A stretch of DNA of 64,000 bases, from the NCBI GenBank assembly GCA_000828075.3, contig JXCB02000023.1:667937-731936 (forward strand). Direction: 5' to 3'. The number at the start of each line of letters is the position of its first letter. Position 1 is the stretch's first letter. The translations under genes and the position numbers were made by a program. Positions 53,921 through 61,671 of this stretch are shown piece after piece. The notes beneath the pieces were generated by a model, which was not told the DNA's origin, did not search any database, and worked only from the letters and a program-made list of their open reading frames with translations. This DNA comes from Tolypothrix campylonemoides VB511288. GTDB lineage: Bacteria; Cyanobacteriota; Cyanobacteriia; Cyanobacteriales; Nostocaceae.

Positions 53921-54191
53921 GCAGACTGTTTGTCACTAATTTACGTACATTTTATCGATTGCAAGAGCTAATTGTTTTCCGGAACCCCGAACCTCATTTC
54001 CTTAAATAAACCAGGTTTGTAGAAAAATTTGAATTTTGTTACCTTTTTGTAAATTTCTCACCTTCTCAGCATTTTTACTAGGTCTTTTCCGGAATAGAAA
54101 GGCTTTGTTGGGTAGATGAATAATACAGGGAGTAATCGAACTAACAAATTGTAATTAAGATGTCACCCACCTAAAGTTAGAGGAAGTTGTC
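53921..54191. promoter_or_regulatory. Upstream region of clpP and the small peptide gene
   Basis: Divergent promoters for clpP and the plus-strand small gene must lie here. The TTTACTAGGTCTTTTCCGGAATAG segment (about 54076-54100) shares TTTTCCGGAA with 53973-53982, a 10-nt palindrome-like word occurring twice. Confidence 0.35.
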
Positions 54192-54341
54192 ATGCTCGAA
54201 AAACTTGTGCAAGCCGCCATCATCACCTTCTTACTCCACCTGATAGCAGGTCTTAGCCCAACGACAATCAAGACACAGGCAATACCAGCTTCAGGTACGA
54301 TATCAGCTCCAATTGCAAAAGCAGTGCTGAATGTGGAATAA
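54192..54341 (+). CDS. Small membrane-like peptide, 49 aa
   Basis: The frame MLEKLVQAAIITFLLHLIAG... has a strong GAGGAAG Shine-Dalgarno seven bases before its ATG, and codes a possible membrane helix (about residues 5-20). There is no known function. A minus-strand frame over the same bases lacks such support. It is too short for certainty. Confidence 0.5.
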   Translation: MLEKLVQAAIITFLLHLIAGLSPTTIKTQAIPASGTISAPIAKAVLNVE

Positions 54342-54388
54342 TACCATTTCACGAGAATATTCCACAAAAGCGATAGGTTGAGCAAATT

Positions 54389-54430
54389 ATTAATCTATTT
54401 GTATTAATCTATTTGTATTAATCTATTTGT
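54389..54430. repeat. Three perfect 14-bp repeats
   Basis: Three exact tandem copies of ATTAATCTATTTGT lie between the 49-aa gene and the YyaL-like gene. They could be spacer, regulatory or part of a promoter region. Confidence 0.85.
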
Positions 54431-54527
54431 ACGATTCGCCTAACGATAGAGTTGTGAAAGGCGTTTGAATCAATATCTCTGTAACGAGCTAGACTAAGCA
54501 AAGAAGTCTGTCCACAGGCATCTTATC

Positions 54528-56594
54528 ATGACTAATCGTCTGGCTCAAGCTCAAAGTCTCTACCTCCGCAAACACGCCGAAAACCCTATTGATTGGTGGT
54601 CTTGGTGTGACGAAGCACTTGCAACGGCAAAGGCACAGAATAAACCGATATTTCTTTCGATTGGCTACTCCAGTTGTCACTGGTGTACTGTTATGGAAGG
54701 TGAGGCTTTTTCCGACGCGGCTATTGCCCAGTACATGAACGCCAACTTTCTTCCTATAAAAGTAGATAGGGAAGAAAGACCAGACCTTGATAGCATTTAT
54801 ATGCAAGCTTTGCAAATGATGAGCGGTCAAGGGGGTTGGCCTTTGAACGTTTTTCTCACCCCAGATGATTTAGTACCATTCTACGCTGGTACCTACTTCC
54901 CAGTTGAACCGCGCTACGGTCGTCCTGGCTTTTTGCAAGTCCTGCAAGCAATTCGTCATTACTACGATACAGAAAAAGAAGATTTACGCGATCGCAAAGC
55001 AGTCATTCTTGAGTCACTCCTCACCTCGGCAGTGTTGCAAGCCGATGGAGTCACAGAGTCTCAAGATAGAGAATTGTTGCACAAAGGTTGGGAAACTTCT
55101 ACAGGTATCATCACACCCAATCAAACCGGTAACAGCTTCCCGATGATTCCTTACGCAGAACTTGCATTAAGGGGAACCAGGTTTGATTTTGAATCGCGGT
55201 ATGATGGCAAGCAAGTTTGTACCCAGCGGGGACTAGACCTCGCACTGGGCGGCATTTATGATCATGTAGCAGGTGGCTTTCACCGCTACACTGTAGACCA
55301 TACTTGGACAGTGCCGCACTTTGAAAAGATGCTCTACGACAACGGTCAAATTGTCGAGTATCTCGCTAATTTGTGGAATGCAGGAGTCCAAGAGCCAGCT
55401 TTTGAGAGGGCGATCGCCAAAACAGTCGAATGGCTGAAGCGAGAAATGACTGCGCCAACTGGCTACTTTTATGCGGCGCAAGATGCAGATAGTTTCACCA
55501 CTCCCACAGAAGCAGAACCAGAGGAAGGGGCGTTTTACGTCTGGAGTTACAGCGAATTGCAACAACTGCTAACCCCTGAAGAACTAACAGAATTGCAACA
55601 GCAGTTTACAGTTACCCCTAATGGTAACTTTGAGGGTAAGAATGTCTTGCAAAGACGGAATTCAGGACAACTGAGTGCAACCTTGGAAAGCGCACTCGCA
55701 AAACTGTTTGCCATTCGTTATGGTGCAACACCTGAGTCAGTAGAGACTTTCCCCCCCGCCCGCAACAACCAAGAAGCGAAAACCGAAAACTGGAAAGGAC
55801 GCATTCCAGCGGTAACAGATACAAAGATGATTGTCGCCTGGAATAGCTTGATGATTTCCGGTTTAGCAAGGGCGTATGGAGTCTTTCAACAACCAGAGTA
55901 TCTGGAACTAGCAGCAACAGCAGCAAATTTTATCTTGGATCATCAGTTTGTCGATGGGCGGTTCCACCGATTGAATTACGAAGGTAAAGCTACAGTACTC
56001 GCTCAGTCTGAAGATTACGCCTTTTTTATCAAAGCCCTACTCGATTTACACCAAGTTTCACTGACTGACAACTCATCTTCCTTGTGGCTCGAAAGAGCGA
56101 TCGCAATCCTTGAGGAATTCCACGAATATCTTTGGAGCGTAGAACTCGGTGGATACTACAACACATCGAGTGACGCAAGTCAAGATTTAATTGTGCGAGA
56201 GCGAAGCTATGCAGATAATGCCACACCATCCGCCAATGGAGTTGCGATCGCAAACCTTGTCCGTATCGCTCTTTTAACCGACAATCTTGATTACTTAGAT
56301 TTAGCCGAGCAAGGGTTAAAAGCATTTAGAAGTGTGATGAGCCGCGCTCCCCAAGCTTGTCCTAGTTTGTTTATAGCCTTGGATTGGTATCGTAACTGTA
56401 CCTTAATCCGCACCACGACAGAGCAGATACATTCTCTGATCCCCAGGTATTTACCTAGTACTGCCTTGGTTGCGGTAGCTAAATTACCACAGGGAAGTGT
56501 TGGCTTAGTTTGCCAAGCGTTGAAGTGTCTTCCAGCAGCAGAGAATTTGGACAAGTTGTTGCAGCAAGTGCAGCAGAGTCAGGTAAGGGGATGA
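54528..56594 (+). CDS. Thioredoxin-domain protein (YyaL/DUF255 family)
   Basis: The 688-residue protein has an N-terminal thioredoxin-like domain with the CHWC motif (SSCHWCTVMEGEAF), KVDREERPDLD and QGGWPLNVFLTPD, followed by a large alpha/alpha toroid related to glycoside hydrolases and epimerases (HFEKMLYDNGQIVEYLANLW, EEGAFYVWSYSEL). Homologue in animals is SPATA20. The biochemical role is unknown. Between the two domains the length fits the family. ATG at 54528 starts MTNRLAQAQSLYLRKHAENPIDWW, a clear family start. Confidence 0.92.
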   Translation: MTNRLAQAQSLYLRKHAENPIDWWSWCDEALATAKAQNKPIFLSIGYSSCHWCTVMEGEAFSDAAIAQYMNANFLPIKVDREERPDLDSIYMQALQMMSGQGGWPLNVFLTPDDLVPFYAGTYFPVEPRYGRPGFLQVLQAIRHYYDTEKEDLRDRKAVILESLLTSAVLQADGVTESQDRELLHKGWETSTGIITPNQTGNSFPMIPYAELALRGTRFDFESRYDGKQVCTQRGLDLALGGIYDHVAGGFHRYTVDHTWTVPHFEKMLYDNGQIVEYLANLWNAGVQEPAFERAIAKTVEWLKREMTAPTGYFYAAQDADSFTTPTEAEPEEGAFYVWSYSELQQLLTPEELTELQQQFTVTPNGNFEGKNVLQRRNSGQLSATLESALAKLFAIRYGATPESVETFPPARNNQEAKTENWKGRIPAVTDTKMIVAWNSLMISGLARAYGVFQQPEYLELAATAANFILDHQFVDGRFHRLNYEGKATVLAQSEDYAFFIKALLDLHQVSLTDNSSSLWLERAIAILEEFHEYLWSVELGGYYNTSSDASQDLIVRERSYADNATPSANGVAIANLVRIALLTDNLDYLDLAEQGLKAFRSVMSRAPQACPSLFIALDWYRNCTLIRTTTEQIHSLIPRYLPSTALVAVAKLPQGSVGLVCQALKCLPAAENLDKLLQQVQQSQVRG

Positions 56595-56610
56595 TCTCAC
56601 TCACCCGCCA

Positions 56611-56733
56611 GCCCAGAACTGAAGTTCCGGGCTTATAGCTTAAGTCCATTAAAATGGACTCAAACCTTGATGGGTTAATATTTAGTCCTCTTGAGAGGAC
56701 TTTCGCTATCAGCCAAGGGTTAGAAACCCTTGG
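56611..56733 (+). repeat. Array of four consecutive hairpins
   Basis: Four hairpins follow one another: GCCCAGAACT/AGTTCCGGGC (56611-56632, one mismatch), AGTCCATT/AATGGACT (56643-56660, perfect), AGTCCTCT/AGAGGACT (56684-56701, perfect) and CCAAGGGTT/AACCCTTGG (56713-56733, perfect). They begin about 17 bp after the YyaL-like gene. Such multi-hairpin elements are known from cyanobacterial intergenic DNA, so this may be a mobile repeat or an RNA; the first could end the upstream transcript. Confidence 0.75.
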
Positions 56734-56736
56734 CGG

Positions 56737-57006
56737 TTGTTGGCGCTGGTGTCAGAACTCAGCCATAATTTTCTGATACTCAATAACGAGCTTCTGATAC
56801 TCAGCAATGAGCTTTTAACACTCAACGCCGAGGTTCTAAGACTCAACGCCGAGATGTCAACACTCAACGCCGAGGTTTTGAGACTCGCCAACGAGTTATC
56901 AACACTCAACGCCGAGCCTCAAACACTCGCTCACGAGATATCAATACTCAACGCCGAGTCTCAAACACTCGCTCACGAGATATCAACACTCAACGCCAAG
57001 TTGTAA
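56737..57006 (+). CDS. Heptad-repeat leucine-zipper-like small ORF
   Basis: This 89-codon frame from a TTG (a GTG at 56749 is another choice) is made almost only of seven-residue units such as LILNNEL, LTLNAEV, STLNAEV and QTLAHEI, with leucine or isoleucine at fixed positions and alternating N/A-E in others. That is a parallel coiled-coil pattern. The DNA is a 21-bp minisatellite, so the frame could be accidental; yet no copy has a stop or frame change and the stop TAA lies exactly at the end. The start lies just after the hairpin array and it ends 90 bp before the NACHT gene. Confidence 0.45.
   Translation: MLALVSELSHNFLILNNELLILSNELLTLNAEVLRLNAEMSTLNAEVLRLANELSTLNAEPQTLAHEISILNAESQTLAHEISTLNAKL
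56773..57003. repeat. Eleven tandem 21-bp repeats
   Basis: Eleven copies of a 21-bp unit with a core ACTCAACGCCGAG occur without any length change (56773-57003), and a degenerate copy precedes them at 56752-56772. An alternating ACTCGCTCACGAG variant occurs twice. The unit length is a multiple of three, as expected if selection keeps a reading frame. Confidence 0.92.
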
Positions 57007-57096
57007 ATTCTCACCCACGAGGAAATTACGGAGATTAAGATAGAGGAAAGTCTCTCACTGCTACAATAATACCCCCCTTACCTCAATTCACTCAAC
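57007..57096 (+). promoter_or_regulatory. Upstream region of the NACHT gene
   Basis: A TACAAT hexamer at 57062-57067 could be a -10 element for the NACHT gene, 30 bp before its ATG. No Shine-Dalgarno is seen before the ATG at 57097. Confidence 0.35.
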
Positions 57097-59655
57097 ATGG
57101 TCGATTGGAGTGGCTATCTCAACTCAGTTTGCCAAGCTTACGCCCAATGGTGGCAAGTCTACACCTTCACAGATGTCCTTGGACGCAACAAAGCAGAACC
57201 GCGATCGCACATTCCCCTGTTGGATTTGGGACTGCACATCCCCCTGTTGGACTTGGGTTTGATTGTACAAACAGTTGAGCGTGATCAGCAAGGGGAGAAG
57301 CAGGAGAAAATTGAGCGATTCAGTGTTTTGGAAGGTTTGCGGAAATATGCACCAGACCATGTGCTATTAGTAGGACGACCGGGATCAGGAAAATCCACAG
57401 CGTTAGCGCGGTTATTGCTAGAAGAAGCAAATGTAGAGACGCGCCATGGCGCATCTTTAGAGAGCGCGTCTCCTATTCCCGTACTGGTAGAGTTGAGGTA
57501 TTACCAGAAATCAGTACTGGAATTGATCCAGAACTTTTTCAAGCGGCATAAATTGTTCTTAGAAATTACCGAAATTGAAAAATTGCTGTTTCATGGGCAA
57601 TTGTTGCTGCTAGTCGATGGTGTCAACGAATTACCATCAGAAGAAGCAAGGCGAGACTTAAAAGCATTCCGCCAGAACCACCCCCAAACACAAATGATAT
57701 TCACCACACGGGATTTAGGGGTAGGTGGTGACTTGGACATTGCCAAGAAACTGGAAATGCAACCCCTGACAGAAGAACAGATGCAGCAGTTTGTCCGCGC
57801 TTATCTCCCAAAACAAGGTGAGGAGATGCTGAGACAGTTGGGCGATCGGTTGTGGGAGTTTGGGAAAACACCACTGCTGTTGTGGATGCTGTGTTCTGTT
57901 TTTGTTCAAAACCAGAACACAGTCCCGTCAAATCTGGGTTCCGTGTTTCGTCTCTTTACCCAGACATATGACCAAAAACTCAAACAAGATATCCCAACCA
58001 CTGGAGATTTTCGCCGTTGGTGTCATAAGCTGTTGCAACATTTAGCTTGGGTGATGACTCAAGGGGAAGCGTTGACAGATTTGCAAGTCGCTATTCCCAG
58101 ACAGCAAGCTGAAGCTGTGCTAACGGAATTTTTACAAGGTAAAGTGCCTCATCCAGAAAATTGTGCTTTAGCGTGGCTACAAGATTTACTCAATCATCAC
58201 CTCATTCAACTAAGTGCAGATAATAAAATTGAATTTCTAAGTGCAGACAATAAAATTGAATTTCGCCACCAACTGATTCAGGAATACTACACCGCAGAAT
58301 GTCTGCTAACGCGGTTAAGCAACCTCAGCGATGACAGCCTCAAACGAGAGTATCTCAATTATCTCAAATGGACAGAACCGCTAGCACTGATGGTGGAGTT
58401 ACTGGATAATGAAGCGCAGGCGGTGCGAGTGGTGAAGTTAGCCTTAGAGGTAGATTGGCAACTAGGGGCGAGGTTGGCAGGTGCAGTAAAACAAGAATGG
58501 CAGGAAAAAACAGTTGATTTAATAGCTGATTTAAAACTTCCTCAGTTACTTAAAGTTAAACTTTTTGAAATCAGTAAATCTGAAAAAGCAATTCCTTTTC
58601 TTGAAAAAGCGACAGAACATAAAGATTCTGATGTGCGTTCTAGAGCGGTATCAGTCCTAGGACAAATCAAATCAGAAACGGCAGTTTCACAGTTAATTAA
58701 ACTCCTAGAAGATGAAGATTCTTATGTGCGTTCTAGTGCGGCATCAGCCCTAGAAAAAATCAAATCAGAAACGGCAGTTACACAGCTAATTAAACTCCTA
58801 GAAGATCAAAAGTCTAATATGCGTTCTAGTGCGGCAGATGCCCTAGTACAAATCAAATCAGAAGCGGCGCCACAGTTAATTAAACTCCTAGAAGATGAAG
58901 ACTTTTATGTGCGTTATAGAGCGGCAGATATATTAGGCAAAATTGGAGAACCTTCAATCCTACCCGATATCAAGAAATTTTTATTAAAAGGGAAACATTT
59001 AAATTTATTAAATACTATCTCTTCAATTCAAGAACGCGCTCGATACTACGATCCAACCTTAATACAATCAGCAGCAACAATAAACGCTCCCGAAAATAAG
59101 AATAATTTTATGGAACAAAAACGTACTTTACGAGTTGTTGTGGCATCACCTAACGATGTGAAGCCTGAGAGAGATATTCTACCCAATATAATAGATGAAT
59201 TAAATCGTGCTATTGCCGCAGACAAGCATTTAAGACTAGAACTTTCCCGGTGGGAGACAGATACTTACCCAGGATTTCATCCAGAGGGACCACAAGGTTT
59301 GATTGACCCTATATTAAATATAGCAAATTGTGATATCCTGATAGGAATTTTTTGGAAGCGATTTGGCACACCAACCAAAGATGGTCAAACTGGTACAGAA
59401 CATGAATTCCAATGTGCTTATGAATCTTGGAAAAAGCCCGGTAGTCCTCAGATAATGTTCTACTTCTGTAAGAAAGCTTATACACCTCAATCAGTAGAAG
59501 AAACACACCAGTGGGGTAAAGTTCTAGAATTTAAGAAGCAATTTCCTAAAGAAGGCTTATCTTGGAACTACAAAAACAAGAGTGAGTTTGAAAAGCTAGT
59601 TCGTAACCATTTAACACAACTGATTCGACAAAATTGGGGCATTCGCCCAGAATGA
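57097..59655 (+). CDS. NACHT-HEAT-DUF4062 protein, NLR-like defence candidate
   Basis: The 852-residue protein has an N-terminal segment of about 90 residues, a NACHT NTPase (Walker A GRPGSGKST at about 93-101; Walker B LLLLVDGVNEL about 170-180; sensor-type MIFTTRD), a helical winged region, four HEAT repeats of 31 residues (about 504-620) and a C-terminal DUF4062 domain (about 676-800; RVVVASPNDVKPERD, DILIGIFWKRFGTP, GTEHEFQCAYE). DUF4062 is a TIR-like fold often found as an effector of STAND proteins. The effector is usually N-terminal, so the order is odd. Two short 9-residue duplications and an in-frame palindromic repeat mark recent change. It is probably antiviral, by inference. Confidence 0.88.
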   Translation: MVDWSGYLNSVCQAYAQWWQVYTFTDVLGRNKAEPRSHIPLLDLGLHIPLLDLGLIVQTVERDQQGEKQEKIERFSVLEGLRKYAPDHVLLVGRPGSGKSTALARLLLEEANVETRHGASLESASPIPVLVELRYYQKSVLELIQNFFKRHKLFLEITEIEKLLFHGQLLLLVDGVNELPSEEARRDLKAFRQNHPQTQMIFTTRDLGVGGDLDIAKKLEMQPLTEEQMQQFVRAYLPKQGEEMLRQLGDRLWEFGKTPLLLWMLCSVFVQNQNTVPSNLGSVFRLFTQTYDQKLKQDIPTTGDFRRWCHKLLQHLAWVMTQGEALTDLQVAIPRQQAEAVLTEFLQGKVPHPENCALAWLQDLLNHHLIQLSADNKIEFLSADNKIEFRHQLIQEYYTAECLLTRLSNLSDDSLKREYLNYLKWTEPLALMVELLDNEAQAVRVVKLALEVDWQLGARLAGAVKQEWQEKTVDLIADLKLPQLLKVKLFEISKSEKAIPFLEKATEHKDSDVRSRAVSVLGQIKSETAVSQLIKLLEDEDSYVRSSAASALEKIKSETAVTQLIKLLEDQKSNMRSSAADALVQIKSEAAPQLIKLLEDEDFYVRYRAADILGKIGEPSILPDIKKFLLKGKHLNLLNTISSIQERARYYDPTLIQSAATINAPENKNNFMEQKRTLRVVVASPNDVKPERDILPNIIDELNRAIAADKHLRLELSRWETDTYPGFHPEGPQGLIDPILNIANCDILIGIFWKRFGTPTKDGQTGTEHEFQCAYESWKKPGSPQIMFYFCKKAYTPQSVEETHQWGKVLEFKKQFPKEGLSWNYKNKSEFEKLVRNHLTQLIRQNWGIRPE
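57208..57261 (+). repeat. 27-bp tandem duplication in NACHT gene
   Basis: Two 27-bp copies encode HIPLLDLGL twice (residues 38-55), with four nucleotide differences. A second 27-bp duplication of another sequence (LSADNKIEF) is at 58210-58263. Confidence 0.9.
57432..57472. repeat. Palindromic repeat inserted in NACHT gene
   Basis: A GAGACGCGCCATGGCGC-type palindrome with a second AGAGCGCGTCTCC arm encodes VETRHGASLESASP between the Walker A helix and the next strand. Similar GAGACGCGCC...GGCGCGTCTC elements are frequent in cyanobacterial genomes. The reading frame is kept. Confidence 0.75.
58210..58263 (+). repeat. 27-bp tandem duplication before HEAT region
   Basis: Two 27-bp copies encode LSADNKIEF twice with a single nucleotide difference (T/C in the aspartate codon), indicating a very recent duplication. 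Confidence 0.92.
58620..58960 (+). repeat. Four near-identical HEAT repeats (93-bp units)
   Basis: Units of about 93 bp encode VRSSAASALEKIKSETAV.QLIKLLEDE.S-like HEAT repeats; adjacent copies agree over most bases, and the third is one codon shorter. This pattern marks recent expansion in the ligand-sensing region. Confidence 0.88.
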
Positions 59656-59694
59656 CAATTATGTTTTTACAAAATTGGGATGCTCCTGACAAAC

Positions 59695-60000
59695 TCAGGC
59701 TACATCATTCAACGGATGTTTAGCTATTTGATTGTAAACCTCTGCATTCTCTTCAAGAGCTTGACGTAAATCGTATTGCGTTTGTAAATTCAACCAAAAC
59801 TGAGCGCTGTTACCAAAATAGCGAGATAAACGCAAAGCTGTATCTGCTGTAATACTGCGTTTTCCAGATAAAATTTGACTAACTCGTGTCTGAGATACAC
59901 CAATATCTTTGCTCAATCGATAAGGGCTGATATTGAGTGGCTCTAAAAATTCTAGTTGCAGGATTTCGCCAGCATGGATATTCGGCAGACGGTTGTTCAT
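59695..60000 (-). CDS. higA: HigA-family antitoxin, orphan
   Basis: The ATG at 60000 follows GGAAA and gives MNNRLPNIHAGEILQLEFLEPLNIS, 101 residues. The XRE-type helix-turn-helix (SPYRLSKDIGVSQTRVSQILSGKRSITADTALRLSRYFG) is intact, with the NSAQFWLNLQTQYDL signature of HigA antitoxins. The gene is convergent with the NACHT gene. The HigB toxin gene that normally precedes it is missing except for a 3' remnant. Confidence 0.9.
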   Translation of the reverse strand: MNNRLPNIHAGEILQLEFLEPLNISPYRLSKDIGVSQTRVSQILSGKRSITADTALRLSRYFGNSAQFWLNLQTQYDLRQALEENAEVYNQIAKHPLNDVA

Positions 60001-60016
60001 AATTATTTCCATATGT

Positions 60017-60058
60017 TTAGTGGTAATCTACCATTTCAACGCAGTAAGTAACGTCCCA
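60017..60058 (-). pseudogene. 3' remnant of a HigB toxin gene
   Basis: On the minus strand, 13 codons read WDVTYCVEMVDYH then stop, ending 16 bp before the higA start. HigB toxins typically end in W-(K)DG-(N/D)AY-x-V-E-I-V-DYH, so this matches the last residues of HigB at the correct spacing. The 5' part is gone; upstream codons do not look like HigB. Confidence 0.6.
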
Positions 60059-60107
60059 GTATGACAACGTTAAAATAAACCCATAAATACTTGATAACAT
60101 ACAAGCC

Positions 60108-60809
60108 ATGTCCCTCGCCAAAGAACTAGACCTTCCTCAAGACATCCCAGAAGATGTTATCCTTCCCCCAACTGATTTGTATAGTGACGAACCTCCCTTG
60201 GAAACTGAACTGCATTTACGGCAAATAATCCTACTTTTCAAATGCTTGGAATGGTTGTGGCGAGACAGGACTGATTTTTACGCTGCTGGCAATCTGACTA
60301 TTTATTACAGTCTTAGCAAACGCAAATCAGAAGACTTTCGGGGACCAGATTTTTTCGTCGTGCTAGACACAGAACGCAAAACCCGCAAAAGTTGGGTAGT
60401 GTGGGAAGAAGAAGGTAAATATCCTAATTTTATTCTAGAAATTCTTTCGGAATCAACTGCTAATACAGATAAAGAACTTAAGAAAAAACTTTACCAAAAC
60501 ACCTTCCGCACCCCCGATTACTTTTGGTTCGATCCATACACATTAGAATTTGCTGGTTTTCATTTAGTAGATGGCAAGTATGAACCTTTAGAAGCAAATG
60601 ACCAACGGCATCTGTGGAGCCAGCAACTAGATTTATATCTAGGAATTCATGAAGGTTTATTGCGATTTTTTACCCCATCAGGACAGTTAGTTCCAACGCC
60701 AGAAGAAGAGGCTGAATCTGAACGTCAGCAAAAAGAATTAGCAGTTAGTAAAGCTGAAAGATTAGCTGCTAAATTGCGAGAATTAAACATTGATCCTGAT
60801 ACAATTTAG
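60108..60809 (+). CDS. Uma2-family (DUF820) endonuclease-like protein
   Basis: The 233-residue protein belongs to the PD-(D/E)XK-type Uma2 family, massively expanded in cyanobacteria. Visible motifs are FRGPDFFVVLDTERK (catalytic Asp region), WVVWEEEGKYPNFILEILSEST (E-x-L core), KLYQNTFRTPDYFWFDP. The C-terminal tail is a charged coiled coil (EEEAESERQQKELAVSKAERLAAKLREL). The substrate is unknown. Confidence 0.87.
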   Translation: MSLAKELDLPQDIPEDVILPPTDLYSDEPPLETELHLRQIILLFKCLEWLWRDRTDFYAAGNLTIYYSLSKRKSEDFRGPDFFVVLDTERKTRKSWVVWEEEGKYPNFILEILSESTANTDKELKKKLYQNTFRTPDYFWFDPYTLEFAGFHLVDGKYEPLEANDQRHLWSQQLDLYLGIHEGLLRFFTPSGQLVPTPEEEAESERQQKELAVSKAERLAAKLRELNIDPDTI

Positions 60810-60818
60810 AGCATTTTC

Positions 60819-60846
60819 AGTTATCAGTTATCAGTTATCAGTGACT
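60819..60846. repeat. TCAGTTATCAG short repeat
   Basis: Three CAGTTAT units lie just after the Uma2 gene; the same repeat type is at 53232-53313. Confidence 0.7.
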
Positions 60847-60856
60847 AGTTAAACGA

Positions 60857-61474
60857 ATGCACCTTTCAAGCATAGTTTTAGCAGGTGGAAAGAGTTCTCG
60901 CATGGGAAGGGATAAAGCATTGATTCCCATTCAAGGCGTACCGCTGTTGCAGTTGGTTTGTCAAATTGCCCAAAGTTGTGCTGATACGGTTTACGTCGTC
61001 ACTCCCTGGCAGGAACGCTATCAACACTTGTTACCACCCACAGTTCAGTTTATCCGCGAAGTGCCTTTGTCTGGTGAAACCAGCGGCGAATCATTACCCC
61101 ACGGACCACTTATTGGATTTGCCCAAGCACTGGCGTATGTGCAAACAGATTGGGTGTTGCTGCTTGCTTGCGATTTACCTAAGTTGCGCGTTGAGGTGTT
61201 GCAAGAATGGGCGGCGGCGCTGGATGATGTGGAGAATGAGGCGATCGCTGCTCTAGTTCATCATACTAAAGGATGGGAACCGCTGTGTGGTTTCTACCGC
61301 CGTCGCTGTTTAGCAAGTTTAATGCAGTATATCAACCAAGGGGGGCGGTCATTTCAGGAGTGGCTGAAACAACATCGCGTGCAAGCATTACCTTTGCCAG
61401 ATCCGGAAATGCTTTTTAACTGTAATACCCAAGACGACTTATTTCGATTCCAATTACCAGATCCGCTACAATAA
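60857..61474 (+). CDS. mobA: Molybdenum cofactor guanylyltransferase
   Basis: The 205-residue enzyme links GMP to molybdopterin. The nucleotide-binding motif IVLAGGKSSRMGRDKALIPIQG, LLACDLPKL and the C-terminal FNCNTQDDL are clear. It may serve nitrate reductase in this organism; neither that gene nor other Mo-cofactor genes are in the window. Confidence 0.9.
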   Translation: MHLSSIVLAGGKSSRMGRDKALIPIQGVPLLQLVCQIAQSCADTVYVVTPWQERYQHLLPPTVQFIREVPLSGETSGESLPHGPLIGFAQALAYVQTDWVLLLACDLPKLRVEVLQEWAAALDDVENEAIAALVHHTKGWEPLCGFYRRRCLASLMQYINQGGRSFQEWLKQHRVQALPLPDPEMLFNCNTQDDLFRFQLPDPLQ

Positions 61475-61671
61475 GGGGTTACATTCCAATCTTGTGCAAC
61501 AGTACGTGTCGCACCGCTACCATAAGCTAACAAACATTTAATTTGCATATTGCATTGAGACAGATGTCTTGTGGGGTGGGCATCTTGCCCGCCCGTTTGC
61601 ATACAAGTTAAAAATACATTAGCTTATCTCTGTTATTTAGAACATACTCCCTCTAGCCTGTGTTGGCGACG

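Noticed and set aside
54155-54385. 76-codon minus-strand frame
   Set aside because: The plus-strand 49-aa frame has a strong ribosome-binding site; this one has none and spans the region of the repeats.
56709-56909. Minus-strand frame across the 21-bp repeats
   Set aside because: A 21-bp unit without stops on either strand will be open on both; the plus-strand frame alone gives the heptad pattern and a well-placed stop.
56773-57003. CRISPR-like array
   Set aside because: The 21-bp units follow each other without spacers, so this is a tandem repeat and not CRISPR.
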